Source: Micavibrio sp. UBA1850
GTDB taxonomy: Bacteria > Pseudomonadota > Alphaproteobacteria > Micavibrionales > Micavibrionaceae
Assembly (NCBI GenBank): GCA_002338525.1
Contig: DDIM01000006.1
Span: 8,926 to 72,925, forward strand
Length of the DNA stretch: 64,000 bases
Reading direction: 5' to 3'
This document shows, piece after piece, positions 18,690 to 26,753 of the stretch; the stretch's first letter is position 1, and each line of letters starts with the position of its first letter. The notes under the pieces were generated by a model, which saw nothing but the letters and a program-made list of their open reading frames with translations, did no database searches and had not been told where the DNA came from. A program made the position numbers and the translations under genes.

Positions 18690-19082
18690 TTATGAAAACA
18701 TACATGCACAAATCCATGTGCCTGCTGTGAGTATAATGGTAGAGGCTATAACAGCATAGCCAGCACGCTCTGCATGTTTAATCTTAAATAATCGGCCTGT
18801 ATCCCAAAATAGGTGACGGATCCCGTTGCTCAAATGATAGTAAATGCAAACTGTCCAACCAAAGAGCATGATTTTACCAATGATTGAGCTCGAAAAGTTA
18901 AAGAAAACATTATAAGCGTCTTCTCCCATATATGTCGCAAGAAGCATCCAGGCAACGTAAAGCAAACCAATGGCTAGCGCCGCGCCAGTTGCACGATGCG
19001 TGATAGACAAAACAGATGTCATTTGCGGTTTATAAACCTGAAGGTGCGGGGATAAAGGTCGGTCTTGCTCAGTCATTTTCAT
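18690..19082 (-). CDS. sdhC: Succinate dehydrogenase cytochrome b556 subunit
   Basis: A 130-residue membrane protein with three helices. RPLSPHLQVYKPQMTSVLSI (residues 7-26) is the family start, SITHRATGAAL carries the quinone-site residues, and YHLSNGIRHLFWD has the heme-ligand His. It heads the sdhC-sdhD-sdhA unit and lies 15 bases after the Asd-like gene, so all may be cotranscribed. Confidence 0.92.
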   Translation of the reverse strand: MKMTEQDRPLSPHLQVYKPQMTSVLSITHRATGAALAIGLLYVAWMLLATYMGEDAYNVFFNFSSSIIGKIMLFGWTVCIYYHLSNGIRHLFWDTGRLFKIKHAERAGYAVIASTIILTAGTWICACMFS

Positions 19083-19097
19083 TCCTTCAAACAGATT

Positions 19098-20144
19098 TTA
19101 TTCGTCATCTATACTAGAGATTTCAGCTGGACTTTCAACGCCTAATATACTTTCTGCTATGCGCACTGAATTGTAAGCCGCCCCAGATTGTAAATTATCC
19201 ATGACTGACCAATATGACAGGCTGTTATCTATACCTTCATTGGCACGAATACGGCTTAAGAAAACGTTTGTTTCTCCATGAATTTCAGATGGTGTTACAA
19301 ACTCCATTTCAGATTCCAAATCTATGATTTCAATGCCCTCAGACGCACGCCATGCCGCTTTGATGTCTTTTACAGAGATTGTGTCTTTAAACTGAACCGT
19401 AACCGACTGCCCGTGCCCTACGAAAACAGGCGTATAAACGCAAGTCGCAGCAACCTTGGGTTCGCTTTCCATAAGCGAGGCTGTTTCGGTTATAATTGCG
19501 TGTTCTGCGCCTGTTGCGTGATTATCTTCAAATCCACCCACCTGAGGGATCACGTTAAACGCAATATGTTTTGAAAAATGCTGTGTCTTTGGTTCTTGGT
19601 TCATGTAGATGGTGCGAACCTGATTAAACAGCTCATCCATTGCAGGACGTCCTACCTCAGACACTGAATGATATGTCGACACAGTAACGGTTTCAATTGT
19701 GCCAATTTCTTCTAACGCTTTTAACGTTGAGACCAGCTGAATGGTCGCACTAGAAGGTGAGGCAATGATTTTTGCCGTCTTGGACGGCGCATATCCCAGA
19801 TCAGGTATGGCCAGTAATTTGCCGTCCGTGTCGGTCAAATCAATGATTTTTGCATCAGAGTTTTCGAGTTTTTGTATGATCTTTTTGGCAACATATTCTG
19901 TACCTGTCAAAAAAACGACATCAAAACCGTCCATGTTCATTGTGTCTGCATGGATCATTTGCAATGTATCATCACCAAAACTCATTTGTTTTAACTGATT
20001 TTTGTCTTCGCCTGCGATCTTAAGCGCGGATACTGGAAAAGAGCGCTCGTGCAGATGATTTAAAACTTCTTGTCCCAAAATGGTTTCGACGCCAATGATG
20101 GCAACTTTATAAGAAGGTTGTTGTGTTGCAGTATTTGATGACAT
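19098..20144 (-). CDS. Aspartate-semialdehyde dehydrogenase homologue lacking the catalytic cysteine
   Basis: The 348-residue protein aligns along its length with Asd, which makes aspartate semialdehyde for Lys, Thr, Met and diaminopimelate. Key residues are changed. The usual A-N-P-N-C-S-T reads A-S-P-S-S-A-T, so the nucleophile is Ser132. The GxxGxxG NADP loop reads G-V-E-T-I-L-G. The Q-S-V-S-G segment reads H-S-V-S-E. The active-site Arg before PVFVGH is Tyr. The His of that motif stays. The frame is intact, with coherent sequence to the end, so it looks like a conserved pseudoenzyme rather than a decaying gene. Asd beside sdh genes is, as I recall, a common alphaproteobacterial order, so this is the ancestral locus. 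A working Asd should exist elsewhere unless the cell imports these compounds. Confidence 0.8.
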   Translation of the reverse strand: MSSNTATQQPSYKVAIIGVETILGQEVLNHLHERSFPVSALKIAGEDKNQLKQMSFGDDTLQMIHADTMNMDGFDVVFLTGTEYVAKKIIQKLENSDAKIIDLTDTDGKLLAIPDLGYAPSKTAKIIASPSSATIQLVSTLKALEEIGTIETVTVSTYHSVSEVGRPAMDELFNQVRTIYMNQEPKTQHFSKHIAFNVIPQVGGFEDNHATGAEHAIITETASLMESEPKVAATCVYTPVFVGHGQSVTVQFKDTISVKDIKAAWRASEGIEIIDLESEMEFVTPSEIHGETNVFLSRIRANEGIDNSLSYWSVMDNLQSGAAYNSVRIAESILGVESPAEISSIDDE

Positions 20145-20209
20145 GAATGTCTTTCCTTTATAATTTTAGCGTTATTACAATGGTTTTAAACATGTTAAGA
20201 TCATTTGTC

Positions 20210-22150
20210 ATGTCGAAAAAAGAAGACCATACAGATAATCATAGCGCAGATGACGTAAAGTCAAACTTTCTGGCAACGATGAGCCACGAAATGCGAACAC
20301 CAATGCAGTCTGTCTACGGTCTTTTGGAACTTATTGAGCTAGAAGATACCTCCGACCATGTCAAAGACATGGTAAGAATTGCGAAAGGCTCGGCCAGCTC
20401 CCTTCTTGAAATACTAGATGACGTGCTTGAGCTTTCAAAAATGGATGCGGGTAAGATGGAATTGGATGAATTTGAAATTCCTGTCCGCACGCTTGTTCGT
20501 GGTGTTAACGAGGCGCTCAGTGTCCGCGTTAAAGAGCGTCCCGTTGAACTCGGCGATGATGTAAGTGACGAAGTGCCTGTTGTGATTAAAGGGGACCCCA
20601 AGCGCCTGAGGCAAGTTTTAATGAACTTGGTTGGTAACGCTTTAAAATTCACAGAAAAAGGCACGGTAAAAACGCTTGTCAAAACAAAATCCAAAACGCC
20701 CTTAATATTAAGATTTGAAGTGCACGACACAGGAATTGGTATCACACAAGACGCTTGTGATGCGCTCTTTAGCCCTTTTTCTCAGGCCGATAGCTCTACC
20801 TCACGTAAATTTGGTGGTACAGGGTTGGGGCTGTCTATTTGTCGCAAGCTTGTTGAACTTATGGGCGGCGATATTGGTGTAGAGAGCGTTTTAGGTGAGG
20901 GGACTATATTTTGGTTTGAAATTCCCACTGTTGAAATTGACGCGCGGCAATCTGATCTCGAACTGCCTAATCTTGATGGGCTTTACGTTTTATCTGTGGA
21001 AGATCATCCACAAGGTGCAAAAGAAATTGTAAGCGCGCTCAGCTCAATGGGCGCACAAGTTGAAAGCTGCTCTAATATTGAGGACGCACGTAAATTATCT
21101 GCAGAGCGGCCTTTTGACGTTGCCATTATCGATCAGGGGTTACCTGATGGTGATGGGCTGACATTGCTTAGACGCTTGTTGGATTTATATCCCTTCATGG
21201 GCTGTGTGATGTATACCGCGCGCGAAGATGTTGGCCTTAGAAACTCTCTTGGAACATTAGGCGTTTCATATGTCACAAAACCAGCAAGTCGAAAGGGTTT
21301 GGGCGAGGCCGTTCTTGATGCGGCTCAAAAATCAAATTGTAAAAACAAAAGACAAGATATGAAAGAGGGCACGCGTTTGATTATTGCCGATGATACGGCA
21401 AGTATCCGTGACCTCTTCTCTCGTCAGCTTAAATCTTTAGGCGTTGAGTGCGATATGGTGGCAAATGGTCACGAGCTTTTATCTGCGATGAAGAACCGCT
21501 CATATGATCTCGTGATTACCGATCTTCATATGCCCGAATGCGATGGCTATGATGTGATTGAACAAATCCGCATGACAGAGCAGGGCAGAAATAACGATGA
21601 TCAGGTCAAAGATCACCAAAGCGTTGTTTTATTAACCGCGGACATACAAATGGCAAACCGCCAAACATACAAACAACTCGGGTTTGATGAATGCCTCTTA
21701 AAGCCTGTGACATTGGGACAACTAAAAAGGCTTTTGATACGGTGGGGAATTTTAGATGACGCGCGTCCCTCTGTCTCATCCCCAAAAGGCTTTGTAGATC
21801 AGGGCGAAAGTGACGCAATTGATCTTAAGGCATTGGAAAGGCAACTTGGCGCCATTGATGAAATGGCAATTGAGATGCTCTCCAGCTTTATTGAAATGAC
21901 AAAGCCTTTGATTAATAAGCTCGTTATCGCCTTAAAAAACGATGACATTCATAGTATCAAGCAAACGGCACATTCATTAAAGGGAAGTGCCCGATCGGCA
22001 GGAGCTGTCGTGCTTGGCGATATCGCCTATGAAGTTCAAGAAACCGCAGAAAAAGGAAATGCAATTCATAAGGATATCATAGAAGATATTATTGCCGAAT
22101 TTGACCGTGTGAAAGAACACGTGAAGACAATTGAAGCTTTAAATAAATAG
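20210..22150 (+). CDS. Cytoplasmic hybrid histidine kinase with two receivers and an Hpt domain
   Basis: With the start at 20210 the protein has 646 residues; upstream in-frame ATGs at 20147, 20180 and 20192 leave too little room for a divergent promoter. No transmembrane or sensory domain precedes the HisKA domain, whose H-box is SHEMRTPMQS (about residues 25-34). The ATPase follows with LRQVLMNLVGNALKF, DTGIGI and FGGTGLGLSI. A first receiver (IIDQGLPDGDG), a second receiver (ITDLHMPECDGYD, KPVTL) and a C-terminal Hpt domain (HSLKGSARSAG) complete an internal phosphorelay. It is divergent from the Asd-like gene and convergent with the pilus genes. A partner receptor or regulator is not evident. 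Confidence 0.9.
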   Translation: MSKKEDHTDNHSADDVKSNFLATMSHEMRTPMQSVYGLLELIELEDTSDHVKDMVRIAKGSASSLLEILDDVLELSKMDAGKMELDEFEIPVRTLVRGVNEALSVRVKERPVELGDDVSDEVPVVIKGDPKRLRQVLMNLVGNALKFTEKGTVKTLVKTKSKTPLILRFEVHDTGIGITQDACDALFSPFSQADSSTSRKFGGTGLGLSICRKLVELMGGDIGVESVLGEGTIFWFEIPTVEIDARQSDLELPNLDGLYVLSVEDHPQGAKEIVSALSSMGAQVESCSNIEDARKLSAERPFDVAIIDQGLPDGDGLTLLRRLLDLYPFMGCVMYTAREDVGLRNSLGTLGVSYVTKPASRKGLGEAVLDAAQKSNCKNKRQDMKEGTRLIIADDTASIRDLFSRQLKSLGVECDMVANGHELLSAMKNRSYDLVITDLHMPECDGYDVIEQIRMTEQGRNNDDQVKDHQSVVLLTADIQMANRQTYKQLGFDECLLKPVTLGQLKRLLIRWGILDDARPSVSSPKGFVDQGESDAIDLKALERQLGAIDEMAIEMLSSFIEMTKPLINKLVIALKNDDIHSIKQTAHSLKGSARSAGAVVLGDIAYEVQETAEKGNAIHKDIIEDIIAEFDRVKEHVKTIEALNK

Positions 22151-22182
22151 GTGAAAATTTAAACAAATAAGCTTTGTTTTTA

Positions 22183-22908
22183 TTATGGGCAATCTACAAC
22201 ATCGCCGTGGTTTGTCGCGCTATCAATAATCATCCAGACCCGAAAACAACGGCTCCCTGACGGACATTCTCTCACGCTTGAATCGCCTATGGAGTCGCTT
22301 GATAGCGCAACATCACCAGATGTTGCATCAATGATATCAGCTTCACATTCACTAAATTTGTCATCCACTTTTTCTAACGCGGTTCGTAAAAAGGGGTCAC
22401 TTTTATCCGTTTGAATAAAAAAGAAAACGCCGTCATCACCATTATAATATTCCCAATCTTCAAAAAGACTTGGAGGTTGGGGAAGAAATTTACCAGATGA
22501 GCCAGAGAATAAAAAAGAATGGTCAGGATCAGAGCCACCGGGATTTCCAGGGCAGCGAATGTTTGAAACATTATTATCACTAGCCGAACCGTCAGTCGCC
22601 CCTTCATCATCAAAATAGGAATCGGCGGGGTTAATCGGGTAGGGGCTATGCTTTTGCTCGTCTGATGTCAGGCCGTTATCTTCGGAAGGATACAGAAGGA
22701 CACATTCTTGAATGGCTGATTGTATTAATGAGGCTTGATTATAAATGTCGGATACAACGCGAGTGCTGTTTTGATTTTGTGATTGCTGCCCAGACGGCTC
22801 CATGAAACTAACCGTTAGCGCCGCAAGTAACGCAATCGCAATCAAAATATAGACAAGCGCGCTTCCAGAAGCGTTATCCTCTCTATAGTTTGATCCAAAT
22901 TTACTCAT
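22183..22908 (-). CDS. Pilin-like protein (second of a pair)
   Basis: The 241-residue product has a short charged leader ending Ala-Ser-Gly, then a hydrophobic helix beginning SALVYILIAIALLAAL, the pattern of a type IV prepilin cut after Gly. Position +5 is Tyr rather than the usual Glu. The C-terminal domain is rich in Ser, Asp and Gly and has eight or so Cys residues, suggesting disulfides. It is the last gene of the minus-strand pilus cluster, separated from its sister gene by a strong hairpin terminator. The family is not one I can name; the function as pilin or minor pilin is inferred from the leader and the neighbours. Confidence 0.65.
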   Translation of the reverse strand: MSKFGSNYREDNASGSALVYILIAIALLAALTVSFMEPSGQQSQNQNSTRVVSDIYNQASLIQSAIQECVLLYPSEDNGLTSDEQKHSPYPINPADSYFDDEGATDGSASDNNVSNIRCPGNPGGSDPDHSFLFSGSSGKFLPQPPSLFEDWEYYNGDDGVFFFIQTDKSDPFLRTALEKVDDKFSECEADIIDATSGDVALSSDSIGDSSVRECPSGSRCFRVWMIIDSATNHGDVVDCP

Positions 22909-22939
22909 TACTTATCCTGTTATCTTTATCCCATGTGGC

Positions 22940-22967
22940 AAAAAAGGCGATCTCAGCCGCCTTTTTT
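22940..22967 (-). terminator. Intrinsic terminator between the two pilin-like genes
   Basis: AAAAAAGGCG and CGCCTTTTTT form a perfect 10-bp stem around an 8-base loop, ending in a T run on either strand. It lies 24 bases after the stop of the upstream pilin-like gene and would let only part of the transcripts reach the last gene. Confidence 0.8.
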
Positions 22968-22990
22968 ATTAAATCTACACTCTTTAGCTC

Positions 22991-23716
22991 TTAGTTTTCG
23001 CTAAGGACGTGGTAGTAATAATTCACACCACCTTGAACAAAGCATCCAAATGATTGGCCGTTAAGAACTGATCCTCCACTGGCTCCAATTGTGTCACCAT
23101 TCGCGGAGACAACACCAAGAGCGTTAGAACCATCACCGTCCTGAAATGTTGTGACATCTATACCAGTTTCTGTAGGAGGCGCGCCAATCCCTAATTCTTC
23201 ATGAATTTTATTACAAATACCGTCTCTAACATTTGGTAGAAACGCTATAACTTCTACATCAGAAGATGTCGGCGTTGTCTCAGTCGATGGATTTGAACCA
23301 ATATTGTGAACACTGTTTTCTCCATTAAATACCCATGCGCCTGAGCTGCCTGATGTGACGACGTCATTTGGAGCATTCTGGTGAGAGGCTGATCCGCCGC
23401 TGCTACCAAAAACACACGCATCTGGGTCGATATCTTCACAATTATCTATATCTGAAGGAGGGTTAAACATTAGCTCGTCATCACCAATACCACCGCTAAT
23501 TGACATTCTTAGAATTGACGTCTTCAAAGATGCTGGGTACTGCGTAAGGGACGCACTACTAATAAGGCTTGTTTCATCATCTGCGTTACCTCCACCACGT
23601 GTGGATTGTGTCACAGCATAAGAAAGTGCTGCAAACAGGGCAACGGCAATCAAAATCAAGAACAAGACGTTCCCTCTTTCATGCTCCCGTGTTGACTTTT
23701 GTGTTGTACTTTCCAT
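22991..23716 (-). CDS. Pilin-like protein (candidate major subunit)
   Basis: A 241-residue protein with leader ESTTQKSTREHERG and then NVLFLILIAVALFAAL, a prepilin-type cleavage site followed by a hydrophobic helix. As in its sister protein, +5 is not Glu but Leu. The exported part is rich in Gly, Ser, Asp and Asn with four Cys. AAGGAG about 9 bases before the ATG is the strongest ribosome site in the cluster, and a strong terminator follows directly. Both fit a highly expressed subunit. I recall related N-termini in other alphaproteobacteria but no assigned function. Confidence 0.68.
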   Translation of the reverse strand: MESTTQKSTREHERGNVLFLILIAVALFAALSYAVTQSTRGGGNADDETSLISSASLTQYPASLKTSILRMSISGGIGDDELMFNPPSDIDNCEDIDPDACVFGSSGGSASHQNAPNDVVTSGSSGAWVFNGENSVHNIGSNPSTETTPTSSDVEVIAFLPNVRDGICNKIHEELGIGAPPTETGIDVTTFQDGDGSNALGVVSANGDTIGASGGSVLNGQSFGCFVQGGVNYYYHVLSEN

Positions 23717-23758
23717 ATCTAACTCCTTTTGGTTTCCCTAGATCTTGTTTTTGCTGTT

Positions 23759-24280
23759 TTACTGAACGCTGACTGTGTTTAAAGCAACAACAGCGTTTAA
23801 TTTATTACCTTTGCATTCGCGCCCGACACACAATGTCTCTATTGAGGCAACCCATCGTCTATCTATATTGGCAACATGCCCGAGAGCCTCTCTAAATTGA
23901 CTGTATGTCTGTAATTCTTGACCACTAAGCGTAACCTGATTCTGTTTAGTTTCAAAGTTCAAACTAGGGTAAACCTTTTTTAAAGTATCAACTTTTTTCT
24001 TGAGCGCATCGTTAGAAACGCTCGAAGTTTTTATATTCGGGATCTTAGGTTGAATGGCGGCCTTTTCAGAGAGCTCGGACTTAATACTCGCAAGCTCTTT
24101 AGTTTGCACCATGGTGTAAAGACCTAACGCAGCAACAACCGCCCATACCACACCAACCGTGATAAGGGCTGTCTTCCCAACATGGTCAGGAAGAGACTCT
24201 AAAAACTTGTTTAGGTCTTGACTGGCCCCTGGCTTTAAATATTTAGCAAGCTGGGAAAAATTAAAGTCTTGTGCGCTCAA
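23759..24280 (-). CDS. Bitopic pilus-assembly protein (GspM/PilO-like topology)
   Basis: The 173-residue frame opens with TTG at 24280; no ATG occurs near, and AAGAG lies about 8 bases upstream. A cytoplasmic stretch of about 35 residues is followed by one transmembrane helix (about 38-57), a short coiled coil (KELASIKSELSEKA) and a small periplasmic domain. Such topology is typical of the PilO/GspM class or of type IVb PilP-like components; sequence similarity is too weak for me to choose. It has its own promoter with a CtrA-like box. Confidence 0.6.
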   Translation of the reverse strand: MSAQDFNFSQLAKYLKPGASQDLNKFLESLPDHVGKTALITVGVVWAVVAALGLYTMVQTKELASIKSELSEKAAIQPKIPNIKTSSVSNDALKKKVDTLKKVYPSLNFETKQNQVTLSGQELQTYSQFREALGHVANIDRRWVASIETLCVGRECKGNKLNAVVALNTVSVQ

Positions 24281-24333
24281 TTTAAGCTCTTTTCCATTCT
24301 CATTCTACGTTTGTGTCTTCTAATAACTCTTAT

Positions 24334-24366
24334 ATTATACATCAAACACTATTAACAAAATTTTAA
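24334..24366 (-). promoter_or_regulatory. Candidate CtrA-dependent promoter inside the pilus cluster
   Basis: A perfect -10 TATAAT (24339-24334) has no usual -35. In its place is TTAA-N7-TTAA (24366-24352), the full CtrA consensus, with the box centred about 32 bases upstream of the probable transcript start. CtrA-activated promoters have this layout. It would drive the genes at 23759, 22991 and 22183. The surrounding A+T richness makes chance a real alternative. Confidence 0.45.
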
Positions 24367-24413
24367 TAAAAATGTAGTGAATGCGCCACAACTATTTATT
24401 AAATATAATTTTT

Positions 24414-25505
24414 TTATGATTTTCCTCTAATTCTCATTCTTGTGGGGCCGGCCTGATTGTCATCTATAATTTCAACATTTCTAAACTGATTACGAATGCT
24501 ATTGAGGTCCTGAGCAGGAACAAGTGCTTCCCATGTGACGGCCGATTTATTAATCTCGTATTTGACAAGCGTGCCACTGATGTCAGAAAGATCACTCAAA
24601 AGCTCTTGAATGCGCGCATTATGAGTGATGATATCACTATGCATGGCCTTATATGAATTTTCGATCAGCTTATTCGTTGCTTGCTGGGTTTTAAGTTCAA
24701 CGTCACTCAGGTCATTTTGTGAAAATGTTAAAGACACCATATCAATTAAAAGCACGGTAATTAAGATAAGCACAATGCCCAAGCCTGAAAACAAAAGTGT
24801 ACGCGTGAGGGCTCTTGCCAATTTTTCAGTGCGAAGTTGAATGTTGCGCCATGGAATAACATGCGGGTTATCTTTACCAATTGTCACAAAGTTTGTATCC
24901 ATACTTTGAATTTTTGGCAAAATTGTTCGGCTTCCTCCAATGAAGAGTTGAACGCGACCCGTCTCATCGTTCCATCGTAGCGCCGCAGTACTAGCGTCTT
25001 GTTCGTAAACATAAACCGTTTGCTTGTCGATAAATTCAGGATTCCCAGGAAGCGCAGCAACAAGGGGGCACCAGCTATCTGGCGCTGATGTTAATGTCGA
25101 CGAAGGACAGGCAATATAGGTGACTTTTTCTTCAGCCAAATCCACAGTATAGGAAAAGTGAACCTTCTCTGTGGCACAAGCCTGCGAGGCAGCGTTCCAC
25201 ACGGCCTCAACTTCCATCCCAACAACGTATGGAACTTCTCCTGCAATAAGCTCTATGGGAAGGTAAGGGGTCAGTTCATCCTTAAAATCGCTGACCTCGC
25301 CTGCAATATAGTCTGCAATCGAGGGCTTAACACTTTGAGGAGTAATACTTTCCGCTGCAGGTGTCGCAAGACCTTGAGGTTGTTCTGGCTCACCGAACGT
25401 AGGCTGCATTTGATCATGAGCAAGAGGCTCTTTCTTGCCCGTTAATTTGGCAATAAAGTTTTTTGCTTTTTTTGCAAACATTTGCTGTTTTGATTCCAAC
25501 GTCAT
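24414..25505 (-). CDS. Pilus-assembly protein with cytoplasmic domain and one TM helix (PilO2/GspL-like topology)
   Basis: The 363-residue protein has a Pro/Gln-rich N-terminal stretch, a cytoplasmic domain of about 230 residues, one transmembrane helix (about 237-261) and a periplasmic part with coiled-coil character and a final beta-rich domain. This matches GspL or the PilO protein of type IVb systems such as plasmid R64. The start overlaps the stop of the platform protein by one base (TAATG). The assignment is by topology and position. Confidence 0.6.
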   Translation of the reverse strand: MTLESKQQMFAKKAKNFIAKLTGKKEPLAHDQMQPTFGEPEQPQGLATPAAESITPQSVKPSIADYIAGEVSDFKDELTPYLPIELIAGEVPYVVGMEVEAVWNAASQACATEKVHFSYTVDLAEEKVTYIACPSSTLTSAPDSWCPLVAALPGNPEFIDKQTVYVYEQDASTAALRWNDETGRVQLFIGGSRTILPKIQSMDTNFVTIGKDNPHVIPWRNIQLRTEKLARALTRTLLFSGLGIVLILITVLLIDMVSLTFSQNDLSDVELKTQQATNKLIENSYKAMHSDIITHNARIQELLSDLSDISGTLVKYEINKSAVTWEALVPAQDLNSIRNQFRNVEIIDDNQAGPTRMRIRGKS

Positions 25506-26725
25506 TAAAGCGCGCCTTCCATAAGTCCACCCATCATACTGTCCATACTAACGTTCATCACGGTCAAAGCATAGATCGCACTACCAAACGCAAGTGCAAG
25601 ATAAGCCCCGGTGAGAACAAACGCCAGCCAAACAATGAGTTTGTGTTTTGTCCGAGAGGATTGCGTTCGCATTTCTGCAATCGCATCCATAATAGTAGCA
25701 ACCTGATCAAGATCCGACAAGGTCGCAAGTTCTAAACGCTCTGCCCGCGTCAAAGGAGGTTTATCAAGGGCCGACCCCAAATTAATACCGCGAGAGAGTT
25801 GTTCAACGGCATTTGTCCAATATTGGGAAACCTCGGGCACTGTTGTTGCGTTTGCAGATTCTTCCAAAGCATCAATAATAGACACCTTTCCTTTAATCAT
25901 ACGAGAGGCCGCCGCCATCGAGTCAGAGAAACCAAGGTCTCGTAAATATCCACCAATAAGAGGGATTTTCCTAACCATACGCGCCGTCGGCCAGTCTTTT
26001 TTACCTCTGTTAATGATATAAGAAAATACAGCCCACGCCATAAACGCACCCATGGCAAAAGCAAAGTAAATCAAAAGATCCCACGTCAGCTGAAGATTAC
26101 CAACCACGCGTTCAAACTTCTCAAGCTCGGCAGGGTCTGTCGGTTTGTTATCCATAAACCAATCAATAATCATGCCTTTTCCCCAAAAAAGGGATTGCAC
26201 GATGGTAAAAACGTCAAATCCTAGCCATGCGAGTGTCCCCATAATCGCCTGATTGTTTTTACGTTTTTGTGTAATCGACTGAATGGCATGGGGAATACCT
26301 TCATATAGCTTATTGGCGCGCTCACTGGCCGACAAAATAGAAAGCGTCCCATGGTCAAAAATGTTTAGGGCTTTGAGCGCGTCAATCGCACCTAAGCCTC
26401 TTGATAACGCTTCACGGGCAGGCGCTAGAATATTCTGGCGACGCGGGCTTGTCTCAGACTCGATAAGATTCCAAAGGGCAACACCAGGAGACGTTGATGA
26501 CGAGCGGAATTGAATACCGCGCAAAAGTTGAACCTGCCACCAGCTAGAGCGTGCTAAAATACGCTCCAAGGGTGTGCGTTCATGTTGACGGATGTTGAGG
26601 ACATAGCCCCCCATATTTTCAACAGCAGTACGCACGTCTTGACGCGTAGGAAGGTAAAAAGATTCCTCCCTCGTGATCACGCCACGGCGATTTTGAAATG
26701 CGATTTCAACAATCCACTGCTGCAT
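25505..26725 (-). CDS. GspF/PilC-family inner-membrane platform protein
   Basis: The 406-residue protein has about three to four hydrophobic helices (near residues 165-180, 220-245 and 370-400) separated by helical cytoplasmic domains, as in T2SS-F proteins. It is expected to organise the pseudopilus and couple the ATPase to assembly. A Gly-x-x-L-G pattern (IPLIGGYLRDLGFSDSMAA) resembles the family's repeat. It lies 28 bases after the ATPase gene. Confidence 0.82.
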   Translation of the reverse strand: MQQWIVEIAFQNRRGVITREESFYLPTRQDVRTAVENMGGYVLNIRQHERTPLERILARSSWWQVQLLRGIQFRSSSTSPGVALWNLIESETSPRRQNILAPAREALSRGLGAIDALKALNIFDHGTLSILSASERANKLYEGIPHAIQSITQKRKNNQAIMGTLAWLGFDVFTIVQSLFWGKGMIIDWFMDNKPTDPAELEKFERVVGNLQLTWDLLIYFAFAMGAFMAWAVFSYIINRGKKDWPTARMVRKIPLIGGYLRDLGFSDSMAAASRMIKGKVSIIDALEESANATTVPEVSQYWTNAVEQLSRGINLGSALDKPPLTRAERLELATLSDLDQVATIMDAIAEMRTQSSRTKHKLIVWLAFVLTGAYLALAFGSAIYALTVMNVSMDSMMGGLMEGAL

Positions 26726-26753
26726 ACTGTGTCAAATCCCTTCCTTAGTTAAT

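Noticed and set aside
22161..22180. AAACAAA/TTTGTTT hairpin between the hybrid kinase and pilin-like gene as a terminator
   Set aside because: The stem is nearly all A-T and weak; kept out for lack of support.
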